Origin: Myxococcales bacterium
GTDB taxonomy: Bacteria; Myxococcota_A; Bradymonadia; UBA7976; UBA1532
Assembly (NCBI GenBank): GCA_020633435.1
Contig: JACKDP010000001.1
Coordinates: 868,001 to 932,000, forward strand
Direction of reading: 5' to 3'
Length of the DNA: 64,000 nucleotides
Below the pieces are notes generated by a model. That model was given only the letters and a program-made list of their open reading frames with translations. It ran no database searches and had not been told where the DNA came from. Below, in pieces: positions 1 through 36,153 of this stretch. A program made the position numbers and the translations under genes. How positions within the stretch are numbered: the stretch's first letter is position 1; each line of letters starts with the position of its first letter.

Positions 1-6
1 ACGGTC

Positions 7-2367
7 ATGCAGACCAAGCGCACCCGCTCGCTTCTGGTCGGCGCCGCGATCGCATCGGTGGCGCTGGTCGGAGAGGCCGCGGCTCAGGACATCCAGGGGT
101 GGCATCCGGCCGCCGGTACGTGGAACTACTTCTCGGTGGACGGCTCGGCGGTGGCGAACACCGGTGAGTTCGTGCCGGCGCTGTACTTCAACTACGGCCG
201 CAACCCGCTCGTTCGCCGCAACGCCAATGGCGACGTGGTCGACAAGATCATCGAGAACCTGACCACCTTCGACCTCATGCTGACCGTGGGCATCACGGAG
301 CGGGTCGAGATCGCCGTGGACATCCCGTTCAGCTACTCGGTGGGCTCGGAGGCGGTGCCCATCGACGACGGCGCCGGCCTCGGTGATCTGCGCATCCTGC
401 CCAAGTTCGTCCTGATCTCGTCGAAGCAGGCCAACGGCTTCGGCCTCGCGCTGGCCTCCCCCATGTCGTTCCCCACCGGGAACAACGACAGCGGCAGCTC
501 CTCGCGCAACTTCGTCTTCAACCCTCGCCTGGTCCTGGAGTACCGCGCCTCCACCTGGAGCATCGCGGCCAACGGCGGCTACCGCGTGCGCCCGAGCGAC
601 GGCGAGACGCTGCCGCCCCTGACCGTCGGCAACGGCGTCACCTACGGCGGCGGCTTCTCGGCCAACCTGGGCACCCCCGCGGTGGCCGCGGTGGCCGAGG
701 TCTTCGGCACCCAGTTCGAGGACGTGCCGGCCGACAAGGGCGGCGCCAACCCCCTCGAGGCCCTGCTGGGCCTGCGCTTCCACAGCACCGACAAGGGCCT
801 GAGCGCGGTCCTCGCCGGCGGCTTCGGCCTGGTGAACGCCTTCGGCGCGCCCGAGCTGCGCGTCATCGGCGGCCTCGCCTGGTCGTCCGACTCCCTGGGT
901 GAGGATCGCGTGGTCATCGCTGGCGGCACCGCCGGCATCGACGACGGCGACGACGATGGCGACGGCGTGCGGAACTTCACCGACGCCTGCCCCAAGGAGA
1001 AGGAAGACCGCGACGGCTTCCAGGACGCCGACGGCTGCCCCGACATCGACAACGATCTCGACGGCATCGCCGACGTGGACGATCGCTGCCCCGTCAACGC
1101 CGAGGACATGGACGGCTTCGAGGACGACGACGGCTGCCCCGAGATCGACAACGACAAGGATGGCATCGCCGACCAGCTCGATCGCTGCCCGATGGAGCCC
1201 GAGACCAAGAACGGCCACCGCGACGACGACGGCTGCCCCGACGGCGGCCTGATCGTGGTGGAGCAGGGCCGCATCCGCATCCTCAAGAAGATCTACTTCG
1301 ACACCAACAAGGACACCATCAAGCCGATCTCCTTCGGCGTGCTGGACCAGGTGGCGGAGGTCCTCCAGTACAACAAGAACATCGGCAAGATCCGCATCGA
1401 GGGTCACACCGACGACCGTGGCGGCGAGGCCTACAACCAGAAGCTGGCCGAGATGCGCTCCGCGGCGGTGCTGCAGTACCTGCTGGGCCAGGGCATCGAG
1501 GCCAACCGCCTGGAGGCCGTCGGCTACGGCGAGTCCCGCCCCGCGACCCAGGACACCGGCATCACGGGCTACGCCCAGAACCGCCGCGTGGAGTTCGTCA
1601 TCCTCGACCGCAGCGACGTGAACGCGGACGGCTCGGTGGTCGAGCAGGCCCCGGTCATCCCGGTCGAGGCCGCCCCCGAGGTCCAGCAGGCTGCCCGCGC
1701 CAACCAGTACGGCCGCCTCAAGAGCGCCGAGTTCAGCGGCGGCGAGGACACCCTGTCCTTCACCTTCAACGCCGACGTGCCCCTCGAGGTCGATCGCGCC
1801 GACACCCGCCTCGACAACGGCGGCATGGTCCTCGTGATGCAGGTCAACCGCCTGCGCGCCGGCCGCGCCTGGCAGCAGTGGAAGGACCGCCAGATCGTCC
1901 GCAGCCTCATCTTCCCCTCCCAGGAGAAGAAGGACGCCCTCGCCGTCCGGGTGCGCATGACCGGCGCCCTGACCGAGAGCGACCTGCGCCGCGTGCGCCT
2001 GTCGGCCGATGGCAACAGCCTCACCATCACCTGGCCCCGCCCCGCGGCGGCCGCTGGCGGCGAGATGGTCATCGACCAGCAGCCGCTCGGCGAGGACAAG
2101 CCGGCCGTGGCCGAGATCCAGGCCGACGACCCCATCGCGCCGCCCCCGGTGGAGGACGCCCCGGCCATGCCCGAGGAGCCCGCCCCCGAGCAGGTCATGC
2201 CCGAGCCGGTCATGCCCGAGCAGGCCGCCCCCGAGGAGCCGGCCGAGCCGGCCGCCGCGCCCGAGCAGATCATGCCCGACGAGGCCCCCGTCGCCCCCAT
2301 CCCCGATGAGGTCCCCGACGCCCCCGCGCCCGTCGACGACGTGCCGGATCCCTACGGCGAGAACTGA
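7..2367 (+). CDS. OmpA-family outer-membrane protein with TSP3 repeats
   Basis: Predicted outer-membrane protein of 786 aa that anchors the envelope to peptidoglycan. A signal peptide (about residues 1-26, ending AAAQ) is followed by a region typical of a beta barrel (about 30-300). Then come four short Asp-rich calcium-binding TSP3-type units (about 312-415, each with a DGCP or DRCP core), and an OmpA C-terminal peptidoglycan-binding domain (about 420-535, with YFDTNKDTI and the IEGHTDDRG core). After that, residues about 565-680 look like an AMIN domain, which is an inference. The last 100 residues are a Pro/Glu-rich tail with repeated PEQ/MPE words. Only six bases lie upstream, so the ribosome site cannot be judged. 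It precedes three giant TSP3 proteins in the same direction. Confidence 0.9.
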   Translation: MQTKRTRSLLVGAAIASVALVGEAAAQDIQGWHPAAGTWNYFSVDGSAVANTGEFVPALYFNYGRNPLVRRNANGDVVDKIIENLTTFDLMLTVGITERVEIAVDIPFSYSVGSEAVPIDDGAGLGDLRILPKFVLISSKQANGFGLALASPMSFPTGNNDSGSSSRNFVFNPRLVLEYRASTWSIAANGGYRVRPSDGETLPPLTVGNGVTYGGGFSANLGTPAVAAVAEVFGTQFEDVPADKGGANPLEALLGLRFHSTDKGLSAVLAGGFGLVNAFGAPELRVIGGLAWSSDSLGEDRVVIAGGTAGIDDGDDDGDGVRNFTDACPKEKEDRDGFQDADGCPDIDNDLDGIADVDDRCPVNAEDMDGFEDDDGCPEIDNDKDGIADQLDRCPMEPETKNGHRDDDGCPDGGLIVVEQGRIRILKKIYFDTNKDTIKPISFGVLDQVAEVLQYNKNIGKIRIEGHTDDRGGEAYNQKLAEMRSAAVLQYLLGQGIEANRLEAVGYGESRPATQDTGITGYAQNRRVEFVILDRSDVNADGSVVEQAPVIPVEAAPEVQQAARANQYGRLKSAEFSGGEDTLSFTFNADVPLEVDRADTRLDNGGMVLVMQVNRLRAGRAWQQWKDRQIVRSLIFPSQEKKDALAVRVRMTGALTESDLRRVRLSADGNSLTITWPRPAAAAGGEMVIDQQPLGEDKPAVAEIQADDPIAPPPVEDAPAMPEEPAPEQVMPEPVMPEQAAPEEPAEPAAAPEQIMPDEAPVAPIPDEVPDAPAPVDDVPDPYGEN

Positions 2368-2375
2368 GCCGCTCG

Positions 2376-2398
2376 GCGCCCGCCCATCGCGCGGGCGC
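2376..2398 (+). terminator. GC hairpin after the OmpA gene
   Basis: A perfect 8-bp inverted repeat (GCGCCCGC and GCGGGCGC, 7-nt loop) begins nine bases after the stop codon. No T tract follows, so it is a terminator-like hairpin rather than a classical intrinsic terminator. Confidence 0.45.
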
Positions 2399-2510
2399 TG
2401 ACCGCCCCGCCTCCCGGCCCCCACGGGTCCCCTCCCCGCCCCCGCATCGGCCCGCCTCGGCGACCTCCCGCCGCAGGTTTGTTCATCATTTCATCGCCGA
2501 TGGAATCGCT

Positions 2511-2541
2511 CTTCTCTCAAAGCAAACAGATGCGCTACCTT
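2511..2541 (+). promoter_or_regulatory. Promoter-like element of giant gene 1
   Basis: CTTCTC at 2511-2516 and TACCTT at 2536-2541 are 19 bp apart. They align with CTTCTA/TACCCT before the second giant gene and CTTCTC/TAGGGT before the third, both with 18-bp spacing. TGGAATCG (2501-2508) just upstream also occurs before the third gene. The conservation across paralogues is seen directly; the promoter role is inferred. Confidence 0.4.
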
Positions 2542-2575
2542 GCGTACCGTGGGCGGTTCCTTGGAGGGGGGCTTC

Positions 2576-9838
<7,263 letters not shown>

Positions 9839-9845
9839 GCCCCTC

Positions 9846-9868
9846 GGGGGCGGGCCCTCCCCGCCCCC
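9846..9868 (+). terminator. Hairpin terminator after giant gene 1
   Basis: GGGGGCGGG (9846-9854) and CCCGCCCCC (9860-9868) form a perfect 9-bp stem with a 5-nt loop, eight bases past the stop codon. A TTTT run follows at about 9875, so this is a plausible intrinsic terminator. Confidence 0.55.
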
Positions 9869-9948
9869 CGTCCACTTTTCTTCAGAAAGTCTGCGACACG
9901 CGCGCGCGCTGACCGATAGCAGGGAGACGCCACTCGCTGGAGTGCCCT

Positions 9949-10950
9949 GTGGCCCGCGACCTGCGCACCCTCGACGACCGCTGGCGGTTCACCGACGCCG
10001 CGGGCCGATCCGTCGCCCTGTACGACGTCACCGCCGACGTCACCGGTGGCCTGGCCCTGCTCAAGCCCGACCCCGCGTGCGAGGCGCGGGTCCTCGGCGT
10101 CCTCGGCCGGTCACAGACCCACTGGGACTTCGAGCTCTACGCCTTCAGCGTCCGCCCCAACAGCGTGCGGCTGCTCGTCGGGGTGGCCGACCTCCCGGTC
10201 AAGGCCGACCTGCTGGCCTTCGGCCTGTCGGGAATCTCCAGAGAGATCAAGGGTCTGCGCGGCTGGTTCGCCAGCGTCTTCGGGCGGCGCAACGACGCCA
10301 TCCAGATCACCGACGACGCCCACGCCCTGCGGGTGGCCCGCGAGCTCCTGGCCGCCGGGACGGACGACCACCTCGTCCGTCACCCGAGCGACGAGCCCTA
10401 CCCCTCCTGGGCGCCCTGGGCGCTGCGCGGAGCGACGCCCTGGGGCACCTGGACGGACCGGACGGCGCTGGGCGAGGCCCGACGTCGAGGGCGGCCCGTG
10501 GACGCCGCGGACTTCTCGACGCGCTACCCCGTGCGCCTCAGCCGGCTACCCGCGCTGCGGCACCTCACCGACGCCGAGCACCAGGGGTTCTGGGACGACG
10601 TCGCCACCGACATCGCCCGCGTCGCCCGGGTGCGCCGCAAGAAGGCCGGGCGGCGCCTGCTCGGCGCCGAGCACGCGCGGCGCCTCGATCCGCTCACCCG
10701 CCTGACGCCCGGGCCCCGCCGACCGCGACCGCTGGCGTGGGGGTCGCCAGCGGTCGTCGCCGCGCACCGGGAGGCCTACCTGGAGCGGCGGCGCCGCTAC
10801 CGGCTCGCCACCGCCGCCCACCGCGCCGCCCAGGCCGGCGGCCACACCCAGGCCGTCTGCTGGCCGACCGGAACGCTGGCGCCCCTGTTCGCGCGCGCCC
10901 GCGGCGGACGCCCGGCGCAGCCGCGCAGGCCAGGGCTGGCGGCGCGCTGA
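9949..10950 (+). CDS. IS200/IS605-like transposase-family protein, HUH motif lost
   Basis: Protein of 333 aa starting at GTG 9949, after a GGAG site (9939-9942). Residues about 58-80 (YAFSVRPNSVRLLVG) sit where Y1/REP-associated transposases carry the metal-binding HUH motif, but both histidines are replaced (S and R). The C-terminal half contains RRLLGAEHARRLDPLTRL, then a PxAW segment and Arg/Ala-rich helices. From memory this resembles the long C-terminal extension common in myxobacterial transposases of this type. The second copy in the window (38726-39835) has an intact NHFHALL motif. It is probably a catalytically dead or domesticated relative. It lies alone between two giant surface-protein genes. 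Confidence 0.6.
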   Translation: MARDLRTLDDRWRFTDAAGRSVALYDVTADVTGGLALLKPDPACEARVLGVLGRSQTHWDFELYAFSVRPNSVRLLVGVADLPVKADLLAFGLSGISREIKGLRGWFASVFGRRNDAIQITDDAHALRVARELLAAGTDDHLVRHPSDEPYPSWAPWALRGATPWGTWTDRTALGEARRRGRPVDAADFSTRYPVRLSRLPALRHLTDAEHQGFWDDVATDIARVARVRRKKAGRRLLGAEHARRLDPLTRLTPGPRRPRPLAWGSPAVVAAHREAYLERRRRYRLATAAHRAAQAGGHTQAVCWPTGTLAPLFARARGGRPAQPRRPGLAAR

Positions 10951-11580
10951 AGGACGGCGGCGGCTGGCGTCGGCAGGGACGCGTCAGGACAGGTGCGCCC
11001 GGCGACCGGCGCGTCGACCCAGGCGTGGGCTTCAGGTCGCCACGCCCCCGCAGACCCCAGTCCCCCACCCACCTGCGCCACCCCGCCCGCCCACGGCACT
11101 CTCCCCGGTCGATGCAGCCCCCGCAGAATTCCACGCCGCCGCCGAGTCGCCTGGCACCCGGACGTCCGGCCCGCCAGGCCGACGTCCGGGGTCCCGGCGG
11201 GGCCGACGGTTCGTCCCCGGCCCCACCGGCCCCAATGAGTGGTGCCCGCCTCGCCGCCGCAGGTCAGCGCTCCCCCCGCACGCCCGGCTCGTCCACCCGC
11301 CCCGATCTCCCCCGTTCCGCGCCCCCTTCAATCCACCCTCGCTGCAATCCCGCCCCAGACCCCACCATCCTCACGTCTCCGCCCCCCCAAGCTCCCCAGA
11401 TCCCCCACACTCCGCCCCAGATCCCGCCCCCATCCCCCTCGATGGGTCCCTTCCCCACCTTGTGTCTGTCATTCCACACTCACTGAAGCCATCGATGGCT
11501 CCCAACGCTCCCCGCCCCACGCCCCGGCGCGCCCGCCCACGGCCCCCGCGGTGGTCGCCCACAAAGCCGGCAACCACCTG
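10951..11580. other. Long C-rich intergenic region
   Basis: About 630 bp with no convincing gene. From about 11250 to 11450 the plus strand is strongly C-rich (runs of CCCC, few G), and the codon structure of short ORFs here is not convincing. No hairpin or direct repeat stands out except the palindrome at its right end. Confidence 0.5.
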
Positions 11581-11595
11581 AAACTACTGTAGTTT
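11581..11595. promoter_or_regulatory. Palindrome upstream of giant gene 2 promoter
   Basis: AAACTAC-T-GTAGTTT is a perfect 7-bp inverted repeat around one base, AT-rich in a very GC-rich setting. It lies 20 bp upstream of the CTTCTA element. It may be an operator; because TTTT ends it, a weak terminator is also possible. Confidence 0.35.
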
Positions 11596-11615
11596 TCCTC
11601 ACTCCTCAAATTGCT

Positions 11616-11645
11616 CTTCTACGCGCTCCGCCGGAGGGATACCCT
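11616..11645 (+). promoter_or_regulatory. Promoter-like element of giant gene 2
   Basis: CTTCTA (11616-11621) and TACCCT (11640-11645) with an 18-bp spacer match the pattern before the other two giant genes. If used, it would leave an unusually long leader of about 150 nt before the ATG at 11805. Confidence 0.4.
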
Positions 11646-11804
11646 GTGTGCTGGCAGCCCCCTGATCCGGGCGAGGAAGCTCGTTCTTCATCTGCAACGT
11701 CGCGCAGGCCGCCCCGACCGGGGTCGGGCCAGCGCGTCTCGCCTCGAGGGGTCCCGCCACACGACCGGTACCAAGCGGCCAGTGAGCCGCGCTGGAGGAC
11801 TTCG

Positions 11805-20486
<8,682 letters not shown>

Positions 20487-20496
20487 GCCGGCCCCC

Positions 20497-20518
20497 GGCG
20501 GCGTCCCCCTCCGCCGCC
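20497..20518 (+). terminator. GC hairpin after giant gene 2
   Basis: GGCGGCG (20497-20503) and CGCCGCC (20512-20518) form a 7-bp stem with an 8-nt loop shortly after the stop. No T tract follows. Confidence 0.35.
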
Positions 20519-20900
20519 CCTTCCCTCGCATCCCCCTCCCGCTGGCCACCGCGGTCGCCGCCCCCGGCGGCCTGCCGGCGGGCGCGTTTCTGGGCTCCAC
20601 GCCGGGCTCGGTCCCGAGCTCGACCTCGGATCAGACCCCGACCCCGACCCCGACCAGGCCTCCGCGGATGGGACCTCCCCCACCCTTTCAAGCCGGCCTC
20701 GAATTCACCGCGATGGGTCCGCCCGCCCCCTGCCTACATCATCCCACCAGCCATCCAGGCGGCCTGCCGCTCGCCTGGGAACGGACCCCGCGCTCCGCGG
20801 TCTCGCGGGGCCCTGCTCGGGGGCCTTCCGGGGCCCCGATCCGCCCCGCCTCGATCGCCTCCAGGCCGCCACCCGTGCGCCTTTCGTCGAACTTTGCGCC
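20519..20900. other. Intergenic region between giant genes 2 and 3
   Basis: About 380 bp without a supportable gene. A short CCCCGA tandem run occurs near 20636-20658. The right end leads into the promoter-like element of the third giant gene. Confidence 0.5.
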
Positions 20901-20915
20901 CCCGGTGGAATCGAC

Positions 20916-20945
20916 CTTCTCACCGACTGGACCTCGCGCTAGGGT
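20916..20945 (+). promoter_or_regulatory. Promoter-like element of giant gene 3
   Basis: CTTCTC (20916-20921) and TAGGGT (20940-20945) are separated by 18 bp, with TGGAATCG (20906-20913) immediately upstream as in giant gene 1. The predicted leader is about 36 nt. Confidence 0.4.
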
Positions 20946-20987
20946 ACGAGCCGGATGGGCCCGATTCCGGGATCCAGGGAGATTGTC

Positions 20988-29981
<8,994 letters not shown>

Positions 29982-29992
29982 CCGCCAGGCCC

Positions 29993-30016
29993 GCGGCCGC
30001 CTCCCCGGGCGGCCGC
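29993..30016 (+). terminator. GC hairpin after giant gene 3
   Basis: GCGGCCGCC (29993-30001) and GGCGGCCGC (30008-30016) form a perfect 9-bp stem with a 6-nt loop, twelve bases past the stop. No T tract follows. Confidence 0.5.
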
Positions 30017-30055
30017 CGCCTGCTACACTGGGCGCCCTCACCCCGGGAGCCCGCC

Positions 30056-30436
30056 ATGCTCGGCCACCTGTCCCTGCCCGTCGCCGATCTCGATCGGGCG
30101 GCGGCCTTCTACGACGCCGCCCTCGCCCCCCTCGGCGCCGTGCGCCTGTGGCGGACACCCCGGGGCCTCGGCTACGGCCCACCCGGCGGCAACGACCGCC
30201 TGGCCCTCTTCCTCTCCGAAGCCGCCCCGCCCCTGGCCGCCGCCCCGGGCTTCCACCTGGCCTTCGACGCCCCGCACCCCGCCGCCGTCGACGCGTTCCA
30301 CGCCGCCGCCCTGGCCCGCGGCGGCACCGACGAGGGCGCCCCCGGCCTGCGCCCACACTACGGCCCGACCTACTACGCCGCCTTCACCCGCGACCCCGAC
30401 GGCCACAAGCTCGAAGCCGTCCACCAGCGCCGATGA
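30056..30436 (+). CDS. VOC-family (glyoxalase/dioxygenase-fold) protein
   Basis: A 126-aa single-domain protein of the vicinal oxygen chelate fold. It begins MLGHLSLPVADLDRAAAFYD, the classical first beta-alpha unit with a metal-ligand His at position 4, and ends FTRDPDGHKLEAVHQ, where the Glu is the expected second-half ligand. The substrate cannot be told: glyoxalase, ring-cleaving dioxygenase and resistance proteins share the fold. A GGGAG ribosome site lies 7 bases before the ATG, and TACACT (30023) could serve as a -10 box. Its stop overlaps the next start (ATGA), so the two genes are probably co-transcribed. Confidence 0.8.
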   Translation: MLGHLSLPVADLDRAAAFYDAALAPLGAVRLWRTPRGLGYGPPGGNDRLALFLSEAAPPLAAAPGFHLAFDAPHPAAVDAFHAAALARGGTDEGAPGLRPHYGPTYYAAFTRDPDGHKLEAVHQRR

Positions 30437-31032
30437 CGCCCTGGCTCATCGCGGGCGCCGTCCTCGTCCCGGTCGCCCTCCTGGCGCTCGCCCTGCGGCC
30501 CGCCCGCTACACCCTCACGCGGCGCGCCTACTGGCGCTGGCTGCTGCGCCCCTGGCGGCTCGCCACCTTCGCCCCCGCCCTGGTCGGCATCATCCTCATC
30601 GCCCCCTACACCGGCGACCCGTACTGGGACGCCGTCGACGCCAGCGTCATGGCCACCGCCACGTTCCTCACCGCCCCCTGGGCGGTCGGCGTCTTCACCC
30701 GCGGCCGCCGCCACCCCGCCGATGAGTACGCCATCGCGCTGATCTTGCTGCTCTTTTCGGCGAGCTGGTCCTACGACGGCTGGCTGCTCTTCCGCGACGG
30801 CGTCGTCCCCCGCACCTCGAGCGAGAACCTCGTCGCCTCCACCTGCCTGTACCTCTTCGGCGGCCTGCTCTGGGCCCTGGAGGGCCATGGCCGCCGGCCG
30901 ACGTGGGGTCCCCGCCGCCCCGACTGGCCCGGCGGGGACGCCGGCAGCTTCCGGGCCCTGTGGCCCCTGGCTGCGGCCCTGATGCTCTTCATCGCGCTGC
31001 TGATGATCTCCAGCGCCGTCGGCTGGGTCTGA
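30433..31032 (+). CDS. Six-helix integral membrane protein, unknown function
   Basis: 199 aa, ATG overlapping the stop of the VOC gene. Hydrophobic segments at about 4-22, 48-62, 73-91, 99-120, 135-151 and 173-197 suggest six membrane helices. No catalytic motif or known family is recognised. Only seven bases separate its end from the convergent rtcA gene. Confidence 0.7.
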   Translation: MTPWLIAGAVLVPVALLALALRPARYTLTRRAYWRWLLRPWRLATFAPALVGIILIAPYTGDPYWDAVDASVMATATFLTAPWAVGVFTRGRRHPADEYAIALILLLFSASWSYDGWLLFRDGVVPRTSSENLVASTCLYLFGGLLWALEGHGRRPTWGPRRPDWPGGDAGSFRALWPLAAALMLFIALLMISSAVGWV

Positions 31033-31039
31033 CCGCGCC

Positions 31040-32065
31040 CTACGGCCGCGCCACGTACCAGCGGCCGCCCCGCTCCTCGGCCTGCACGGCGTCCGCGCCC
31101 AGGAACGCCTGCACGATGGCGAGGTTCGTCGACGCGTGCAGCGACCACACGCCCGTCTCGAACGCCCCGCCGTACAGCCCCACGAGCAGCACCAGCATGT
31201 CGGCCAGGTGCTCGCCCACCGGCGCCCCCAGGTCGACGAAGCGAAGCGCCTCCTCCACCGCCTCGGCGGCCACGACCTCCGCGGGGCGTCCCACGGCGCC
31301 GAAGGCCGTCACCAGCTCCACGGCGTCCCCGTCCGTCACCCGGATGTGGACGACGTTGCCCCGGCCCGGCGCCTCGACCCGGCGGATGGTCGCCGCCTCA
31401 CGGCTGATGCCCAGGGCGTCTCGCACGACGGCGAGCTCGCGCTTCGCCACCGTCACCGCGAGCCCCGCCGACATCGCCCAGGCCTCGAACACCGGCGCCC
31501 CCGCCCGCGCCAGCGGCGGCACCGGCCCCGGCCGCCCGGGCGCCACCTCGAGCACGAACCGCCCACCCCCCGCGGGGTAGAAGCCGGCCCGCTCCATGCG
31601 CGCCTCCACCTGGGCGCCCATCCGGCGCAGCAGGGGGAAGTAGACCGCCTCCAGGAAGTCATAGGGCGGCGCCGCCGGGTTGTGCGTGCCCCCCTCGAAG
31701 ACCAGCGTGCTCGGCCCATCCGCGGCCAGCAGCAGCGGCAGCACCGTCTGGCACACCAGCGTCGCGCTGCCCGCCGTCCCCACCGCGAGGTGGTACGTCC
31801 CCCCGCGGATGGGCCCGGGCGTGAAGCGCAGCCACGCGCTGCGCAGCTCCGCCCCCTCGACCGTCGCCCCGGTGACCTCGGCGGCCGCGCGCACGGCCGT
31901 CAGGTGCTGCCGCAGCAGCCCCGACTTCTGCCGCCCCGCGCGGATGCGCGAGAGCTCGACGGGGCGGCCCGTGAGCCCCGCCAGCGCCAGGCTCGACCGC
32001 AGCACCTGCCCGCCCCCCTCCCCCTGAGCGCCATCGATGCGCAACATCTCGACTTCGTTGGACAT
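31040..32065 (-). CDS. rtcA: RNA 3'-terminal phosphate cyclase
   Basis: 341 aa, full family length. RtcA converts RNA 3'-phosphate ends to 2',3'-cyclic phosphates through a covalent AMP-histidine intermediate. Seen here: the N-terminal DGAQGEGGGQVLRSSLALA signature (11-29), RAGRQKSGLLRQH (42-54), and the catalytic-region PVGEHLADM with His286. The gene starts four bases after the rtcB stop, so the two form an operon. Its likely job is preparing or protecting broken RNA ends for repair by RtcB. Expression should depend on RtcR and sigma-54 from the promoter at 33334-33349. Confidence 0.95.
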   Translation of the reverse strand: MSNEVEMLRIDGAQGEGGGQVLRSSLALAGLTGRPVELSRIRAGRQKSGLLRQHLTAVRAAAEVTGATVEGAELRSAWLRFTPGPIRGGTYHLAVGTAGSATLVCQTVLPLLLAADGPSTLVFEGGTHNPAAPPYDFLEAVYFPLLRRMGAQVEARMERAGFYPAGGGRFVLEVAPGRPGPVPPLARAGAPVFEAWAMSAGLAVTVAKRELAVVRDALGISREAATIRRVEAPGRGNVVHIRVTDGDAVELVTAFGAVGRPAEVVAAEAVEEALRFVDLGAPVGEHLADMLVLLVGLYGGAFETGVWSLHASTNLAIVQAFLGADAVQAEERGGRWYVARP

Positions 32066-32069
32066 TCGC

Positions 32070-33299
<1,230 letters not shown>

Positions 33300-33333
33300 G
33301 TCGACCTCCTCCGCGGTTCTGGCGAGGGAGGAG

Positions 33334-33349
33334 AGCGAGCGCCGTGCCA
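33334..33349 (-). promoter_or_regulatory. Sigma-54 promoter of rtcBA
   Basis: On the minus strand the sequence is TGGCACGGCGCTCGCT. It carries a perfect -24 TGGCACG and a -12 with the invariant GC, with 10 bases between the GG and GC as sigma-54 requires. It lies about 35 bp upstream of the rtcB start and is the promoter expected for an RtcR-activated operon. Confidence 0.8.
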
Positions 33350-33389
33350 GCACGTCCCAGGCCGCCTGGCGACGCGCGCTCCCCTCGAT

Positions 33390-33409
33390 TACGCGCTGAT
33401 GATCGCGTA
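33390..33409. promoter_or_regulatory. Inverted repeat, candidate RtcR site
   Basis: TACGCG-N8-CGCGTA, perfect 6-bp arms, lies 40 bp upstream of the sigma-54 -24 box and 10 bp before the rtcR start. The position suits an upstream activator site that may also autoregulate rtcR. Binding is inferred only from position and symmetry. Confidence 0.4.
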
Positions 33410-33419
33410 GTTTATCCAG

Positions 33420-35015
<1,596 letters not shown>

Positions 35016-35097
35016 ACCCACTGATTTTGCAGTTCTTTTACAGCCCACCTCGGCAGGCCGCCGTAGGCTGGAGGTCGCCAACGGCCCCGAGCGTCCG

Positions 35098-36150
35098 ATG
35101 CCCCCGCTGCTCCTCCTCGCCCTCCTCGCCCCCCCGGCCCCGTGGGAGGGCGTCTACTTCGACGGCCCGGCGGCCCTGGCCTGGGGCGTCGACGTCGAGC
35201 TGACCGCCGACCGCGTGTCGTTCGACCCCTCCGCCCCCGACGTCCCGCTGCAGGCGACGGCGACGACGCTGCAGTTCGAGGCGCCCTGGGGCCGGGTGCG
35301 GGCGACGTGGGCGCTGGTCGACGGCGATCTTTGGCTGGGCGTGCTGCATCGGACGGGCGGCACCTGGCAGGGCGAGCTGCAGACGACGCGGCCCGCCGCC
35401 GCGCCCTCGAGCGTGCGCTGGCAACCCCGGCGGGGCGTGCTGACGCTCGACACCCCCGCCGGCTCGGTGACCCTGCCGGGCGTCCGGGAGGTCCGCACCC
35501 AGGCCGACCGCTTCGCCCTCGTGCACTCCGACGCGGCCGCCTACCGCGCCGCCAGCGTCGGCCCGATCGGGCAGACGCTGGACGCCCACCGCTGCGCCGG
35601 CATCGGCGCCGTCGGCACCGTCTGCCCCTTCGGCGTCCTGCCCGTCGGCCGCCTCGACACCGGCGACCCGTGGGTGCGCCGGACGGCCTGGCGACGCGTC
35701 GGCGACGTGATGCTGACCCCCTGGAGCATCCGGCTGGGCCCGGCAGGCTTTCGCCCCAGCGGCGCCCCGCCGGTGCACGGGCGGTACGAAGGCCTCGTCC
35801 AGTCGACCGCCCTCCGCCTGGACGACGCCCGCACCCGCCTGGCCCTGCCCGTGGAGTCCCTGACGATCGGGGGGCAGCCAGCGCCCGAGGAACTCTCCGG
35901 CAGGCTCGACGCCTTCGGCTACCGAGCCGAACCCCGCCCCGGCTCCGTAACGTGGTCCCCCGACGCCCGCGGTGTCAGCCGCGCCACCTACGGCCACGAC
36001 TGCGTCATGGGGCACGCCGACGTCCCGGGCATCCTGGCCTGGTTCCCGCTGGCGGATGGCCGGATCTTCCTCTGGCACCAGCCCGCGACCCACGGCACCC
36101 ATGACGCGGCGACCTACCTCCTGAGCCGGGTGCCCGACCCGGACCAGTAG
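35098..36150 (+). CDS. Exported protein of unknown function
   Basis: 350 aa. I start at ATG 35098 because it begins a short hydrophobic leader (MPPLLLLALLAPPAP); the frame is open further upstream over rtcR but that part reads as a shadow. The body is rich in beta-type sequence and tryptophan (for example GDLWLGVLHRTGGTWQGEL) and has Cys pairs at about residues 165-180 (HRCAG and TVCPFG). No known domain is recognised. Followed by the 29-bp repeat array and converges with the aldo-keto reductase gene. Confidence 0.6.
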   Translation: MPPLLLLALLAPPAPWEGVYFDGPAALAWGVDVELTADRVSFDPSAPDVPLQATATTLQFEAPWGRVRATWALVDGDLWLGVLHRTGGTWQGELQTTRPAAAPSSVRWQPRRGVLTLDTPAGSVTLPGVREVRTQADRFALVHSDAAAYRAASVGPIGQTLDAHRCAGIGAVGTVCPFGVLPVGRLDTGDPWVRRTAWRRVGDVMLTPWSIRLGPAGFRPSGAPPVHGRYEGLVQSTALRLDDARTRLALPVESLTIGGQPAPEELSGRLDAFGYRAEPRPGSVTWSPDARGVSRATYGHDCVMGHADVPGILAWFPLADGRIFLWHQPATHGTHDAATYLLSRVPDPDQ

Positions 36151-36153
36151 CCG

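Noticed and set aside
11250..11590. Short ORFs in the C-rich intergenic region
   Set aside because: Composition is Pro/Ser-biased with no ribosome site or domain; no support for a gene.
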